A stretch of DNA of 64,000 nt, taken from assembly GCF_051020975.1 (NCBI RefSeq), contig NW_027478173.1, positions 1,364,001-1,428,000 on the forward strand, read 5' to 3'. A program made the position numbers and the translations under genes. Position 1 is the first letter of the stretch. The number at the start of each line of letters is the position of its first letter. Shown here in pieces: positions 23,503-37,347 of the stretch. The stretch is from Osmia lignaria lignaria. Its lineage: Eukaryota; Arthropoda; Insecta; Hymenoptera; Megachilidae. The notes under the pieces were generated by a model that was not told the DNA's origin, made no database searches, and saw nothing but the letters and a program-made list of their open reading frames with translations.

Positions 23503-24229
23503 ATATCTCGGAAACGAAGCGAGCTATGGCAAAATGTTAAGAGACCTTTTTTGTAGAGAATTACGTTTCCTACTTTTTATGTTCTATGATATTTTTTGAT
23601 CAGATGCGTAGTTCTCGAGATATATCCAGATATTTAAAAGTTCCGAAGCCGCACCAACATAATAGAGATACAGAAACACCGTGGCCCCTCTCTTTGAGAT
23701 AACTCTGCACTATTGCGAGCTGGAAATGCCACTTCCAGTTTAGCTGTGCAGAAGAAGAACAACAAGAAGAAGAAATATCTCGAAATATGTCCGTTAGGCC
23801 CCTTCCCTTGAGATAAATCTGCAAATATCTCGGAAACGAAGCGAGCTATGGCAAAATGTTAAGAGACCTTTTTTGTAGAGAATTATGTTTCCTACAATTT
23901 ATGTTCTATGATATTTTTTGATCAGAAGCGTAGTTTTCGAGATATATCGAGATATTTAAAAGTTCCGAAGCCGCACCAACATAATAGAGATACAGAAACA
24001 CCGTGGCCCCTTTCTTTGAGATAACTCTGCACTAGTGCGAGCCGCAAATGCCACTTCCAGCTTAGCTGTGCAGAAGAAGAACAACAAGAAGAAGAAATAT
24101 CTCGAAATATGTCCGTCAGGCCCCTTCCCTTGAGATAAATCTGCAAATATCTCGGAAACGAAGCGAGCTATGGCAAAATGTTAAGAGACCTTTTTTGTAG
24201 AGAATTATGTTTCCTACTTTTTATGTTCT

Positions 24230-24460
24230 ATGATATTTTTTGATCAGACGCGTAGCTCTCGAGATATATCAAGATATTTAAAAGTTCCGAAGCCGCACCA
24301 ACATAATAGAGATACAGAAACAGCGTGGCCCCTTTCTTTGAGATATCTCTGCACTATTGCGAGCTGCAAATGCCACTGCCAGCTTAGCTGCGCAGAAGAA
24401 GAACAACAAGAAGAAGAAATATCTCGAAATATGTCCGTCAGGCCCCTTCCCTTGAGATAA
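24230..24460 (+). other. Plus-strand 76-codon ATG open frame opened by loss of a stop, probably non-coding
   Basis: Nearly every monomer has an ATG on the plus strand at ATGATATTTTTTGATCAG, followed by about 37 codons ending at TAA in GAGATAACTC. Here that stop reads TAT (GAGATATCTC), extending the frame to 76 codons with a Glu/Gln-rich tail from the purine tract. No domain is recognised. The same change occurs at 29060-29290 and 54820-55050. It marks copies descended from one variant monomer. Confidence 0.5.
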
Positions 24461-25112
24461 ATCTGCAAATATCTCGGAAACGAAGCGAGCTATGGCAAAA
24501 TGTTAAGAGACCTTATTTGTAGAGAAATAAGTTTCCTACTTTTTATGTTCTATGATATTTTTTGATCAGATGCGTAGTTCTCGAGATATATCAAGATATT
24601 TAAAAGTTCCGAAACCGCACCAACATAATAGAGATACAGAAACACCGTGGCCCCTTTCTTTGAGATAACTCTGCACTAGTGCGAGCCGCAAATGCCACTT
24701 CCAGCTTAGCTGTGCAGAAGAAGAACAACAAGAAGAAGAAATATCTCGAAATATGTCCGTCAGGCCCCTTCCCTAGAGATAAATCTGCAAATATCTCGGA
24801 AACGAAGCGAGCTATGGCAAAATGTTAAGAGACCTTTTTTGTAGAGAATTAAGTTTCCTACTTTTTATCTTCTATGATATTTTTTGATCAGATGCGTAGT
24901 TCTCGAGATATATCAAGATATTTAAAAGTTCCGAAGCCGCACCAACATAATAGAGATACAGAAACACCGTGGCCCCCTTCTTTGAGATAACTCTGCACTA
25001 TTGCGAGCTGTAAATGCCACTTCCAGCTTAGCTGTGCAGAAGAAGAACAACAAGAAGAAGAAATATCTCGAAATATGTCCGTCAGGCCCCTTCCCTTGAG
25101 ATAAATCTGCAA

Positions 25113-28100
25113 ATATCTCGGAAACGAAGCGAGCTATGGCAAAATGTTAAGAGACCTTTTTTGTAGAGAATTAAGTTTCCTACTTTTTATCTTCTATGAT
25201 ATTTTTTGATCAGATGCGTAGTTCTCGAGATATATCAAGATATTTAAAAGTTCCGAAGCCGCACCAACATAATAGAGATACAGAAACACCGTGGCCCCTC
25301 TCTTTGAGATAACTCTGCACTATTGCGAGCTGGAAATGCCACTTCCAGTTTAGCTGTGCAGAAGAAGAACAACAAGAAGAAGAAATATCTCGAAATATGT
25401 CCGTTAGGCCCCTTCCCTTGAGATAAATCTGCAAATATCTCGGAAACTAAGCGAGCTATGGCAAAATGTTAAGAGACCTCTTTTGTAGAGAATTAAGTTT
25501 CCTACTTTTTATGTTCTATGATATTTTTTGATCAGATGCGTAGTTCTCGAGATATATCAAGATATTTAAAAGTTCCAAAGCCGCACCAACATAATAGAGA
25601 TACAGAAACACCGTGGCCCCTTTCTTTGAGATAACTCTGCACTAGTGCGAGCCGCAAATGCCACTTCCAGCTTAGCTGTGCAGAAGAAGAACAACAAGAA
25701 GAAGAAATATCTCGAAATATGTCCGTCAGGCCCCTTCCCTTGAGATAAATCTGCAAATATCTCGGAAACGAAGCGAGCTATGGCAAAATGTTAAGAGACC
25801 TTTTTTGTAGAGAATTAAGTTTCCTACTTTTTATGTTCTATGATATTTTTTGATCAGATGCGTAGTTCTCGAGATATATCAAGATATTTAAAAGTTTCGA
25901 AGCCGCACCAACATAATAGAGATACAGAAACACCGTGGCCCCTTTCTTTGAGATAACTCTGCACTATTGCGAGCTGCAAATGCCACTTCCAGCTTAGCTG
26001 TGCAGAGGAAGAACAACAAGAAGAAGAAATATCTCGAAATATGTCCGTCAGGCCAGTTCCTTTGAGCTGAATCGGCAAATATCTCGGAAACGAAGCGAGC
26101 TATGGCAAAATGTTAAGAGACGTTTTTTGTAGAGAATTATGTTTCCTACAAACTATGTTCTAAGATATTTTTTGATCAGAAGCGTAGTTTTCGAGATATA
26201 TCGAGATATTTAAAAGTTCCGAAGCCGCACCAACATAATAGGGATACAGAAACACCGTGGCCCCTTTCTTTGAGATAACTCTGCACTAGTGCGAGCCGCA
26301 AATGCCACTTCCAGCTTAGCTGTGCAGAGGAAGAACAACAAGAAGAAGAAATATCTCGAAATATGTCCGTCAGGCCAGTTCCTTTGAGCTGAATCTGCAA
26401 ATATCTCGGAAACGAAGCGAGCTATGGCAAAATGTTAAGAGACGTTTTTTGTAGAGAATTATGTTTCCTACAATTTATGTTCTATGATATTTTTTGGTCA
26501 GAAGCGTAGTTTTCGAGATATATCGAGATATTTAAAAGTTCAGAAGCCGCACCAACATAATAGGGATACAGAAACACCGTGGCCCCTTTCTTTGAGATAA
26601 CTCTGCACTATTGCGAGCTGCAAATGCCACTTCCAGCTTAGCTGTGCAGAGGAAGAACAACAAGAAGAAGAAATATCTCGAAATATGTCCGTCAGGCCAG
26701 TTCCTTTGAGCTGAATCGGCAAATATCTCGGAAACGAAGCGAGCTATGGCAAAATGTTAAGAGACGTTTTTCGTAGAGAATTATGTTTCCTACAATTTAT
26801 GTTCTATGATATTTTTTGATCAGAAGCGTAGTTTTCGAGATATATCGAGATATTTAAAAGTTCCGAAGCCGCACCAACATAATAGGGATACAGAAACACC
26901 GTGGCCCCTTTCTGTGAGATAACTCTGCACTAGTGCGAGCCGCAAATGCCACTTCCAGCTTAGCTGTGCAGAGGAAGAACAACAAGAAGAAGAAACATCT
27001 CGAAATATGTCCGTCAGGCCCCTTCCCTTGAGATAAATCTGCAAATATCTCGGAAACGAAGCGAGCTATGGCAAAATGTTAAGAGACCTTTTTTGTAGAG
27101 AATTAAGTTTCCTACTTTTTATCTTCTATGATATTTTTTGATCAGATGCGTAGTTCTCGAGATATATCAAGATATTTAAAAGTTCCGAAGCCGCACCAAC
27201 ATAATAGAGATACAGAAACACCGTGGCCCCTCTCTTTGAGATAACTCTGCACTATTGCGAGCTGGAAATGCCACTTCCAGTTTAGCTGTGCAGAAGAAGA
27301 ACAACAAGAAGAAGAAATATCTCGAAATATGTCCGTCAGGCCCCTTCCCTTGAGATATATCTGCAAATATCTCGGAAACGAAGCGAGCTATGACAAAATG
27401 TTAAGAGACCTTTTTTGTAGAGAATTATGTTTCCTACAATTTATGTTCTATGATATTTTTTGATCAGAAGCGTAGTTTTCGAGATATATCGAGATATTTA
27501 AAAGTTCCGAAGCCGCACCAACATAATAGGGATACAGAAACACCGTGGCCCCTTTCTTTGAGATAACTCTGCACTATTGCGAGCTGCAAATGCCACTTCC
27601 AGCTTAGCTGTGCAGAGGAAGAACAACAAGAAGAAGAAATATCTCGAAATATGTCCGTCAGGCCAGTTCCTTTGAGCTGAATCTGCAAATATCTCGGAAA
27701 CGAAGCGAGCTATGGCAAAATGTTAAGAGACCGTTTTTGTAGAGAATTAAGTTTCCTACTTTTTATGTTCTATCATATTTTTTGATCAGACGCGTAGTTC
27801 TCGAGATATATCAAGATATTTAAAAGTTCCGAAGCCGCACCAACATAATAGAGATACAGAAACACCGTGGCCCCTTTCTTTGAGATAACTCTGCACTATT
27901 GCGAGCTGCAAATGCCACTTCCAGCTTAGCTGTGCAGAAGAAGAACAACAAGAAGAAGAAATATCTCGAAATATGTCCGTCAGGCCCCTTCCCTTGAGAT
28001 AAATCTGCAAATATCTCGGAAACGAAGAGAGCTATGGCAAAATGTTAAGAGACCTTTTTTGTAGAGAATTAAGTTTCCTACTTTTCATGTTCTATGATAT

Positions 28101-28197
28101 TTTTTGATCTGATGCGTAGTTCTCGAGATATATCAAGATATTTAAAAGTTCCGAAGCCGCACCAACATAATAGAGATACAGAAACACCGTGGCCCCT
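25113..28197. repeat. 4508-bp-offset repeat, copy 1 (about 9.6 monomers)
   Basis: This matches 29621-32705 through many rare variants in order: AAAGTTTCGAAG, ACAAACTATG, TTTTTGGTCAG, AAGTTCAGAAG, TTTTTCGTAG, TTTCTGTGAG, GAAACATCTCG, GCTATGACAAAATG, GACCGTTTTTG, TATCATATT and GATCTGATG. One visible difference is TTCTAAGATA near 26160 versus TTCTATGATA. Edges are approximate; the right edge is fixed by the CTCTCTTT versus CTTTCTTT difference at 28198. Confidence 0.85.
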
Positions 28198-28332
28198 CTC
28201 TTTGAGATAACTCTGCACTATTGCGAGCTGGAAATGCCACTTCCAGTTTAGCTGTGCAGAAGAAGAACAACAAGAAGAAGAAATATCTCGAAATATGTCC
28301 GTCAGGCCCCTGCCCTTGAGATATATCTGCAA
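28011..28332. repeat. Chimeric monomer (32519-type left, 22537-type right)
   Basis: The left part carries CTTTTCATG and GATCTGATG as in 32519-32840. The right part carries CTCTCTTTGAG, CTGGAAATG and CCCCTGCCC as in 22537-22858. The switch falls between 28110 and 28198 (monomer positions 100-188). It marks the junction where domain-3 material enters domain 4. Confidence 0.75.
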
Positions 28333-28976
28333 ATATCTCGGAAACGAAGCGAGCTATGGCAAAATGTTTAGAGACCTTTTTTGTAGCGAATTATGTTTCC
28401 TACAATTTATGTTCTATGATATTTTTTGATCAGAAGCGTAGTTTTCGAGATATATCGAGATATTTAAAAGTTCCGAAGCCGCACCAACATAATAGAGATA
28501 CAGAAACATCGTGGCCCGTTTCTTTGAGATAACTCTGCACTATTGCGAGCTGCAATTGCCACTTCCAGCTTAGCTGTGCAGAGGAAGAACAAGAAGAAGA
28601 AGAAGTATCTCGAAATATGTCCGTCAGGCCCGTTCCTTTGAGCTGAATCTGCAAATATCTCGGAAACGAAGCGAGCTATGGCAAAATGTTAAGAGACGTT
28701 TTTTGTAGAGAATTATGTTTCCTACAATTTACGTTCTATGATATTTTTTGATCAGAAGCGTAGTTTTCGAGATATATCGAGATATTTAAAAGTTCCGAAG
28801 CCGCACCAACATAATAGGGATACAGAAACACCGTGGCCCCTTTCTTTGAGATAACTCTGCACTAGTGCGAGCCGCAAATGCCACTTCCAGCTTAGCTGTG
28901 CAGAAGAAGAACAACAAGAAGAAGAAATATCTCGAAATATGTCCGTCAGGCCCCTTCCCTTGAGATAAATCTGCAA

Positions 28977-29298
28977 ATATCTCGGAAACGAAGCGAGCTA
29001 TGGCAAAATGTTAAGGGACCTTTTTTGTAGAGAATTACGTTTCCTACTTTTTATGTTCTATGATATTTTTTGATCAGATGCGTAGTTCTCGAGATATATC
29101 CAGATATTTAAAAGTTCCGAAGCCGCACCAACATAATAGAGATACAGAAACAGCGTGGCCCCTTTCTTTGAGATATCTCTGCACTATTGCGAGCTGCAAA
29201 TGCCACTGCCAGCTTAGCTGCGCAGAAGAAGAACAACAAGAAGAAGAAATATCTCGAAATATGTCCGTCAGGCCCCTTCCCTTGAGATAAATCTGCAA
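28977..29298. repeat. Chimeric monomer (23503-type left, 24147-type right)
   Basis: The left part shares GAATTACG and ATATATCCAGATAT with 23503-23824. The right part shares CAGCGTGG, GAGATATCTC and CACTGCCAG with 24147-24468. The switch lies between 29101 and 29153 (monomer positions 125-177). This is what unequal exchange in register, losing two monomers, would leave. Confidence 0.8.
29060..29290 (+). other. Second copy of the stop-lost plus-strand frame
   Basis: This carries the same TAA-to-TAT change as the copy near 24.2 kb, together with linked CAGCGTGG and CACTGCCAGCTTAGCTGCG variants. It lies in a chimeric monomer whose upstream half matches a different monomer (23503-23824). The open frame is a side effect of the shared haplotype. 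Confidence 0.5.
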
Positions 29299-29620
29299 AT
29301 ATCTCGGAAACGAAGCGAGATATGGCAAAATGTTAAGAGACCTTATTTGTAGAGAAATAAGTTTCCTACTTTTTATGTTCTATGATATTTTTTGATCAGA
29401 TGCGTAGTTCTCGAGATATATCAAGATATTTAAAAGTTCCGAAACCGCACCAACATAATAGAGATACAGAAACACCGTGGCCCCTTTCTTTGAGATAACT
29501 CTGCACTAGTGCGAGCCGCAAATGCCACTTCCAGCTTAGCTGTGCAGAAGAAGAACAACAAGAAGAAGAAATATCTCGAAATATGTCCGTCAGGCCCCTT
29601 CCCTTGAGATAAATCTGCAA

Positions 29621-32600
29621 ATATCTCGGAAACGAAGCGAGCTATGGCAAAATGTTAAGAGACCTTTTTTGTAGAGAATTAAGTTTCCTACTTTTTATCT
29701 TCTATGATATTTTTTGATCAGATGCGTAGTTCTCGAGATATATCAAGATATTTAAAAGTTCCGAAGCCGCACCAACATAATAGAGATACAGAAACACCGT
29801 GGCCCCTCTCTTTGAGATAACTCTGCACTATTGCGAGCTGGAAATGCCACTTCCAGTTTAGCTGTGCAGAAGAAGAACAACAAGAAGAAGAAATATCTCG
29901 AAATATGTCCGTTAGGCCCCTTCCCTTGAGATAAATCTGCAAATATCTCGGAAACTAAGCGAGCTATGGCAAAATGTTAAGAGACCTCTTTTGTAGAGAA
30001 TTAAGTTTCCTACTTTTTATGTTCTATGATATTTTTTGATCAGATGCGTAGTTCTCGAGATATATCAAGATATTTAAAAGTTCCAAAGCCGCACCAACAT
30101 AATAGAGATACAGAAACACCGTGGCCCCTTTCTTTGAGATAACTCTGCACTAGTGCGAGCCGCAAATGCCACTTCCAGCTTAGCTGTGCAGAAGAAGAAC
30201 AACAAGAAGAAGAAATATCTCGAAATATGTCCGTCAGGCCCCTTCCCTTGAGATAAATCTGCAAATATCTCGGAAACGAAGCGAGCTATGGCAAAATGTT
30301 AAGAGACCTTTTTTGTAGAGAATTAAGTTTCCTACTTTTTATGTTCTATGATATTTTTTGATCAGATGCGTAGTTCTCGAGATATATCAAGATATTTAAA
30401 AGTTTCGAAGCCGCACCAACATAATAGAGATACAGAAACACCGTGGCCCCTTTCTTTGAGATAACTCTGCACTATTGCGAGCTGCAAATGCCACTTCCAG
30501 CTTAGCTGTGCAGAGGAAGAACAACAAGAAGAAGAAATATCTCGAAATATGTCCGTCAGGCCAGTTCCTTTGAGCTGAATCGGCAAATATCTCGGAAACG
30601 AAGCGAGCTATGGCAAAATGTTAAGAGACGTTTTTTGTAGAGAATTATGTTTCCTACAAACTATGTTCTATGATATTTTTTGATCAGAAGCGTAGTTTTC
30701 GAGATATATCGAGATATTTAAAAGTTCCGAAGCCGCACCAACATAATAGGGATACAGAAACACCGTGGCCCCTTTCTTTGAGATAACTCTGCACTAGTGC
30801 GAGCCGCAAATGCCACTTCCAGCTTAGCTGTGCAGAGGAAGAACAACAAGAAGAAGAAATATCTCGAAATATGTCCGTCAGGCCAGTTCCTTTGAGCTGA
30901 ATCTGCAAATATCTCGGAAACGAAGCGAGCTATGGCAAAATGTTAAGAGACGTTTTTTGTAGAGAATTATGTTTCCTACAATTTATGTTCTATGATATTT
31001 TTTGGTCAGAAGCGTAGTTTTCGAGATATATCGAGATATTTAAAAGTTCAGAAGCCGCACCAACATAATAGGGATACAGAAACACCGTGGCCCCTTTCTT
31101 TGAGATAACTCTGCACTATTGCGAGCTGCAAATGCCACTTCCAGCTTAGCTGTGCAGAGGAAGAACAACAAGAAGAAGAAATATCTCGAAATATGTCCGT
31201 CAGGCCAGTTCCTTTGAGCTGAATCGGCAAATATCTCGGAAACGAAGCGAGCTATGGCAAAATGTTAAGAGACGTTTTTCGTAGAGAATTATGTTTCCTA
31301 CAATTTATGTTCTATGATATTTTTTGATCAGAAGCGTAGTTTTCGAGATATATCGAGATATTTAAAAGTTCCGAAGCCGCACCAACATAATAGGGATACA
31401 GAAACACCGTGGCCCCTTTCTGTGAGATAACTCTGCACTAGTGCGAGCCGCAAATGCCACTTCCAGCTTAGCTGTGCAGAGGAAGAACAACAAGAAGAAG
31501 AAACATCTCGAAATATGTCCGTCAGGCCCCTTCCCTTGAGATAAATCTGCAAATATCTCGGAAACGAAGCGAGCTATGGCAAAATGTTAAGAGACCTTTT
31601 TTGTAGAGAATTAAGTTTCCTACTTTTTATCTTCTATGATATTTTTTGATCAGATGCGTAGTTCTCGAGATATATCAAGATATTTAAAAGTTCCGAAGCC
31701 GCACCAACATAATAGAGATACAGAAACACCGTGGCCCCTCTCTTTGAGATAACTCTGCACTATTGCGAGCTGGAAATGCCACTTCCAGTTTAGCTGTGCA
31801 GAAGAAGAACAACAAGAAGAAGAAATATCTCGAAATATGTCCGTCAGGCCCCTTCCCTTGAGATATATCTGCAAATATCTCGGAAACGAAGCGAGCTATG
31901 ACAAAATGTTAAGAGACCTTTTTTGTAGAGAATTATGTTTCCTACAATTTATGTTCTATGATATTTTTTGATCAGAAGCGTAGTTTTCGAGATATATCGA
32001 GATATTTAAAAGTTCCGAAGCCGCACCAACATAATAGGGATACAGAAACACCGTGGCCCCTTTCTTTGAGATAACTCTGCACTATTGCGAGCTGCAAATG
32101 CCACTTCCAGCTTAGCTGTGCAGAGGAAGAACAACAAGAAGAAGAAATATCTCGAAATATGTCCGTCAGGCCAGTTCCTTTGAGCTGAATCTGCAAATAT
32201 CTCGGAAACGAAGCGAGCTATGGCAAAATGTTAAGAGACCGTTTTTGTAGAGAATTAAGTTTCCTACTTTTTATGTTCTATCATATTTTTTGATCAGACG
32301 CGTAGTTCTCGAGATATATCAAGATATTTAAAAGTTCCGAAGCCGCACCAACATAATAGAGATACAGAAACACCGTGGCCCCTTTCTTTGAGATAACTCT
32401 GCACTATTGCGAGCTGCAAATGCCACTTCCAGCTTAGCTGTGCAGAAGAAGAACAACAAGAAGAAGAAATATCTCGAAATATGTCCGTCAGGCCCCTTCC
32501 CTTGAGATAAATCTGCAAATATCTCGGAAACGAAGAGAGCTATGGCAAAATGTTAAGAGACCTTTTTTGTAGAGAATTAAGTTTCCTACTTTTCATGTTC

Positions 32601-32705
32601 TATGATATTTTTTGATCTGATGCGTAGTTCTCGAGATATATCAAGATATTTAAAAGTTCCGAAGCCGCACCAACATAATAGAGATACAGAAACACCGTGG
32701 CCCCT
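29621..32705. repeat. 4508-bp-offset repeat, copy 2
   Basis: Second copy of the block at 25113-28197 with the same ordered rare variants. To its left, 28977-29620 aligns at 4830 bp (15 monomers) instead of 4508. The monomer at 24791-25112 (GTGGCCCCCTTCTTTG) is therefore missing here, or was added in copy 1. Confidence 0.85.
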
Positions 32706-32840
32706 TTCTTTGAGATAACTCTGCACTATTGCGAGCTGTAAATGCCACTTCCAGCTTAGCTGTGCAGAAGAAGAACAACAAGAAGAAGAAATATCTCGAA
32801 ATATGTCCGTCAGGCCCCTTCCCTTGAGATATATCTGCAA

Positions 32841-33161
32841 ATATCTCGGAAACGAAGCGAGCTATGGCAAAATGTTAAGAGACCTTTTTTGTAGAGAATT
32901 ATGTTTCCTACAATTTATGTTGTATGATATTTTTTGATCAGAAGCGTAGTTTTCGAGATACATCGGGATATTTAAAAGTTCCGAAGCCGCACCAACATAA
33001 TAGAGATACAGAAACACCGTGGCCCCTTTCTTTGAGATAACTCTGCACTAGTGCGAGCCGCAAAGCCACTTCCAGCTTAGCTGTGCAGAAGAAGAACAAC
33101 AAGAAGAAGAAATATCTCGAAATATGTCCGTCAGGCCCCTTCCCTTGAGATAAATCTGCAA
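32841..33161. repeat. 321-bp monomer with 1-bp deletion
   Basis: CAAATGCCACTTCC is shortened to CAAAGCCACTTCC at about 33061-33073, the only shortened monomer in the window. It shifts the array register by -1 and frameshifts the minus-strand open frame. Unlike the insertion variants, it has not been copied to other positions in the window. Confidence 0.85.
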
Positions 33162-33805
33162 ATATCTCGGAAACGAAGCGAGCTATGGCAAAATGTTAAG
33201 AGACCTTTTTTGTAGAGAATTAAGTTTCCTACTTTTTATGTTCTATGATATTTTTTGATCAGATGCGTAGTTCTCGAGATATATCAAGATATTTAAAAGT
33301 TCCGAAGCCGCACCAACATAATAGAGATACAGAAACGCCGTGGCCCCTTTCTTTGAGATAACTCTGCACTATTGCGAGCTGCAATTGCCACTTCCAGCTT
33401 AGCTGTGCAGAGGAAGAACAACAAGAAGAAGAAATATCTCGAAATATGTCCGTCAGGCCAGTTCCTTTGAGATGAATCTGCAAATATCTCGGAAACGAAG
33501 CGAGCTATGGCAAAATGTTAAGAGACGTTTTTTATAGAGAATTATGTTTCCTACAATTTATGTTGTATGATATTTTTTGATCAGAAGCGTAGTTTTCGAG
33601 ATACATCGAGATATTTAAAAGTTCCGAAGCCGCACCAACATAATCGAGATACAGAAACACCGTGGCCCCTTTCTTTGAGATAACTCTGCACTAGTGCGAG
33701 CCGCAAATGCCACTTCCAGCTTAGCTGTGCAGAAGAAGAACAACAAGAAGAAGAAATATCTCGAAATATGTCCGTCAGGCCCCTTCCCTTGAGATAAATC
33801 TGCAA

Positions 33806-34771
33806 ATATCTCGGAAACGAAGAGAGCTATGGCAAAATGTTAAGAGACCTTTTTTGTAGAGAATTAAGTTTCCTACTTTTTATGTTCTATGATATTTTTT
33901 GATCAGATGCGTAGTTCTCGAGATATATCAAGATATTTAAAAGTTCCGAAGCCGCACCAACATAATAGAGATACAGAAACACCGTGGCCCCTTTCTTTGA
34001 GATAACTCTGCACTATTGCGAGCTGTAAATGCCACTTCCAGCTTAGCTGTGCAGAAGAAGAACAACAAGAAGAAGAAATATCTCGAAATATGTCCGTCAG
34101 GCCCCTTCCCTTGAGATATATCTGCAAATATCTCGGAAACGAAGCGAGCTATGGCAAAATGTTGAGAGACCTTTTTTGTAGAGAATTATGTTTCCTACAA
34201 TTTATGTTCTATGATATTTTATGATCAGAAGCGTAGTTTTCGAGATATATCGAGATATTTAAAAGTTCCGAAGCCGCACCAACATAATAGAGATACAGAA
34301 ACACCGTGGCCCCTTTCGTTGAGATAACTCTGCACTAGTGCGAGCCGCAAATGCCACTTCCAGCTTAGCTGTGCAGAAGAAGAACAACAAGAAGAAGAAA
34401 TATCTCGAAATATGTCCGTCAGGCCCCTTCCCTTGAGATAAATCTGCACATATCTCGGAAACGAAGCGAGCTATGGCAAAATGTTAAGAGACGTTTTTTG
34501 TAGAGAATTATGTTTCCTACTATTTATGTTCTATGGTATTTTTTGATCCGAAGCGTAGTTTTCGAGATATATCGAGATATTTAAAAGTTCCGAAGCCGCA
34601 CCAACATAATAGGGATACAGAAACACCGTGGCCTCTTTCTTTGAGATAACTCTGCACTAGTGCGAGCCGCAAATGCCACTTCCAGCTTAGCTGTGCAGAA
34701 GAAGAACAACAAGAAGAAGAAATATCTCGAAATATGTCCGTCAGGCCCCTTTCCTTGAGATAAATCTGCAA
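33806..34771. repeat. 1932-bp-offset (6-monomer) repeat, copy 1
   Basis: Three monomers shared with 35738-36703. Ordered marks are TTTTATGATCAG, TTTCGTTGAG, CTGCACATATCTCGG, CTACTATTTATG, GATCCGAAGCG and GGCCTCTTTC. Edges are approximate. The CGTTGAG and CTGCACATATC marks also recur at 53449-53770, about 19.3 kb away, and CGTTGAG again at 51516-51837. Confidence 0.75.
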
Positions 34772-35737
34772 ATATCTCGGAAACGAAGCGAGATATGGCA
34801 AAATGTTAAGAGACCTTTTTTGTAGAGAATTAAGTTTCCTACTTTTTATCTTCTATGATATTTTTTGATCAGATGCGTAGTTCTCGAGATATATCAAGAT
34901 ATTTAAAAGTTCCGAAGCCGCACCAACATAACAGAGATACAGAAACACCGTGGCCCCTCTCTTTGAGATAACTCTGCACTATTGCGAGCTGGAAATGCCA
35001 CTTCCAGTTTAGCTGTGCAGAAGAAGGACAACAAGAAGAAGAAATATCTCGAAATATGTCCGTCAGGCCCGTTCCTTTGAGCTGAATCTGCAAATATCTC
35101 GGAAACGAAGCGAGCTATGGCAAAATGTTAAGAGACGTTTTTTGTAGAGAATTATCTTTCCTACAATTTATGTTCTATGATATTTTTTGATCAGAAGCGT
35201 AGTTTTCGAGATATATCGAGATATTTAAAAGTTCCGAAGCCGCACCAACATAATAGAGATACAGAAACACCGTGGCCCCTTTCTTTGAGATAACTCTGCA
35301 CTAGTGCGAGCCGCAAATGCCACTTCCAGCTTAGCTGTGCAGAAGAAGAACAACAAGAAGAAGAAATATCTCGAAATATGTCCGTCAGGCCCCTTCCCTT
35401 GAGATAAATCTGCAAATATCTCGGAAACCAAGCGAGCTATGGCAAAATGTTAAGAGACCTTTTTTGTAGAGAATTAAGTTTCCTACTTTCTATGTTCTAT
35501 GATATTTTTTGATCAGATGCGTAGTTCTCGAGATATATCAAGATATTTAAAAGTTCCGAAGCCGCACCAACATAATAGAGATACAGAAACACCGTGGCCC
35601 CTTTCTTTGAGATAACTCTGCACTAGTGCGAGCCACAAATGCCACTTCCAGCTTAGCTGTGCAGAAGAAGAACAACAAGAAGAAGAAATATCTCGAAATA
35701 TGTCCGTCAGGCCCCTTCCCTTGAGATAAATCTGCAA

Positions 35738-36703
35738 ATATCTCGGAAACGAAGCGAGCTATGGCAAAATGTTAAGAGACCTTTTTTGTAGAGAATTAAG
35801 TTTCCTACTTTTTATGTTCTATGATATTTTTTGATCAGATGCGTAGTTCTCGAGATATATCAAGATATTTAAAAGTTCCGAAGCCGCACCAACATAATAG
35901 AGATACAGAAACACCGTGGCCCCTTTCTTTGAGATAACTCTGCACTATTGCGAGCTGTAAATGCCACTTCCAGCTTAGCTGTGCAGAAGAAGAACAACAA
36001 GAAGAAGAAATATCTCGAAATATGTCCGTCAGGCCCCTTCCCTTGAGATATATCTGCAAATATCTCGGAAACGGAGCGAGCTATGGCAAAATCTTGAGAG
36101 ACCTTTTTTGTAGAGAATTATGTTTCCTACAATTTATGTTCTATGATATTTTATGATCAGAAGCGTAGTTTTCGAGATATATCGAGATATTTAAAAGTTC
36201 CGAAGCCGCACCAACATAATAGAGATACAGAAACACCGTGGCCCCTTTCGTTGAGATAACTCTGCACTAGAGCGAGCCGCAAATGCCACTTCCAGCTTAG
36301 CTGTGCAGAAGAAGAACAACAAGAAGAAGAAATATCTCGAAATATGTCCGTCAGGCCCCTTCCCTTGAGATAAATCTGCACATATCTCGGAAACGAAGCG
36401 AGCTATGGCAAAATGTTAAGAGACGTTTTTTGTAGAGAATTATGTTTCCTACTATTTATGTTCTATGATATTTTTTGATCCGAAGCGTAGTTTTCGAGAT
36501 ATATCGAGATATTTAAAAGTTCCGAAGCCGCACCAACATAATAGGGATACAGAAACACCGTGGCCTCTTTCTTTGAGATAACTCTGCACTAGTGCGAGCC
36601 GCAAATGCCACTTCCAGCTTAGCTGTGCAGAAGAAGAACAACAAGAAGAAGAAATATCTCGAAATATGTCCGTCAGGCCCCTTCCCTTGAGATAAATCTG
36701 CAA
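35738..36703. repeat. 1932-bp-offset (6-monomer) repeat, copy 2
   Basis: Second copy of the three-monomer group at 33806-34771, with a few private changes (CACTAGAGCGAGCC near 36268, GGAAACGGAGCG near 36072). The end of the last monomer switches to GGAAACCAAGCG, a mark also seen near 35426, 53135, 5475 and 1. Confidence 0.75.
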
Positions 36704-37347
36704 ATATCTCGGAAACCAAGCGAGCTATGGCAAAATGTTAAGAGACCTTTTTTGTAGAGAATTAAGTTTCCTACTTTTTATGTTCTATGATATTTTTTGA
36801 TCAGATGCGTAGTTCTCGAGATATATCAAGATATTTAAAAGTTCCGAAGCCGCACCAACATAATAGAGATACAGAAACACCGTGGCCCCTTTCTTTGAGA
36901 TAACTCTGCACTATTGCGAGCTGTAAATGCCACTTCCAGCTTAGCTGTGCAGAAGAAGAACAACAAGAAGAAGAAATATCTCGAAATATGTCCGTCAGGC
37001 CCCTTCCCTTGAGATAAATCTGCAAATATCTCGGAAACGAAGCGAGCTATTGCAAAATGTTAAGAGACCTTTTTTGTAGAGAATTATGTTTCCTACAATT
37101 TATGTTCTATGATATTTTTTGATCAGAGGCGTAGTTTTCGAGATATATCGAGATATGTAAAAGTTCCGAAGCCGCACCAACATAATAGAGATACAGAAAC
37201 ACCGTGGCCCCTTTCTTTGGGATAACTCTGCACTCTTGCGAACTGCAAATGCCACTTCCAGCTTAGCTGTGCAGAAGAAGAACAACAAGAAGAAGAAATA
37301 TCTCGAAATATGTCCGTCAGGCCACTTCCCTTGAGATAAATCTGCAA

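Larger units (their letters stand above)
23503..32840. repeat. Array domain 4: 4508-bp offset duplication zone
   Basis: About 29 monomers. Most of the left half is repeated in the right half at 4508 bp. The zone also contains monomers copied from domain 3: 28333-28976 matches 22859-23502. Only satellite sequence is present. Confidence 0.85.
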
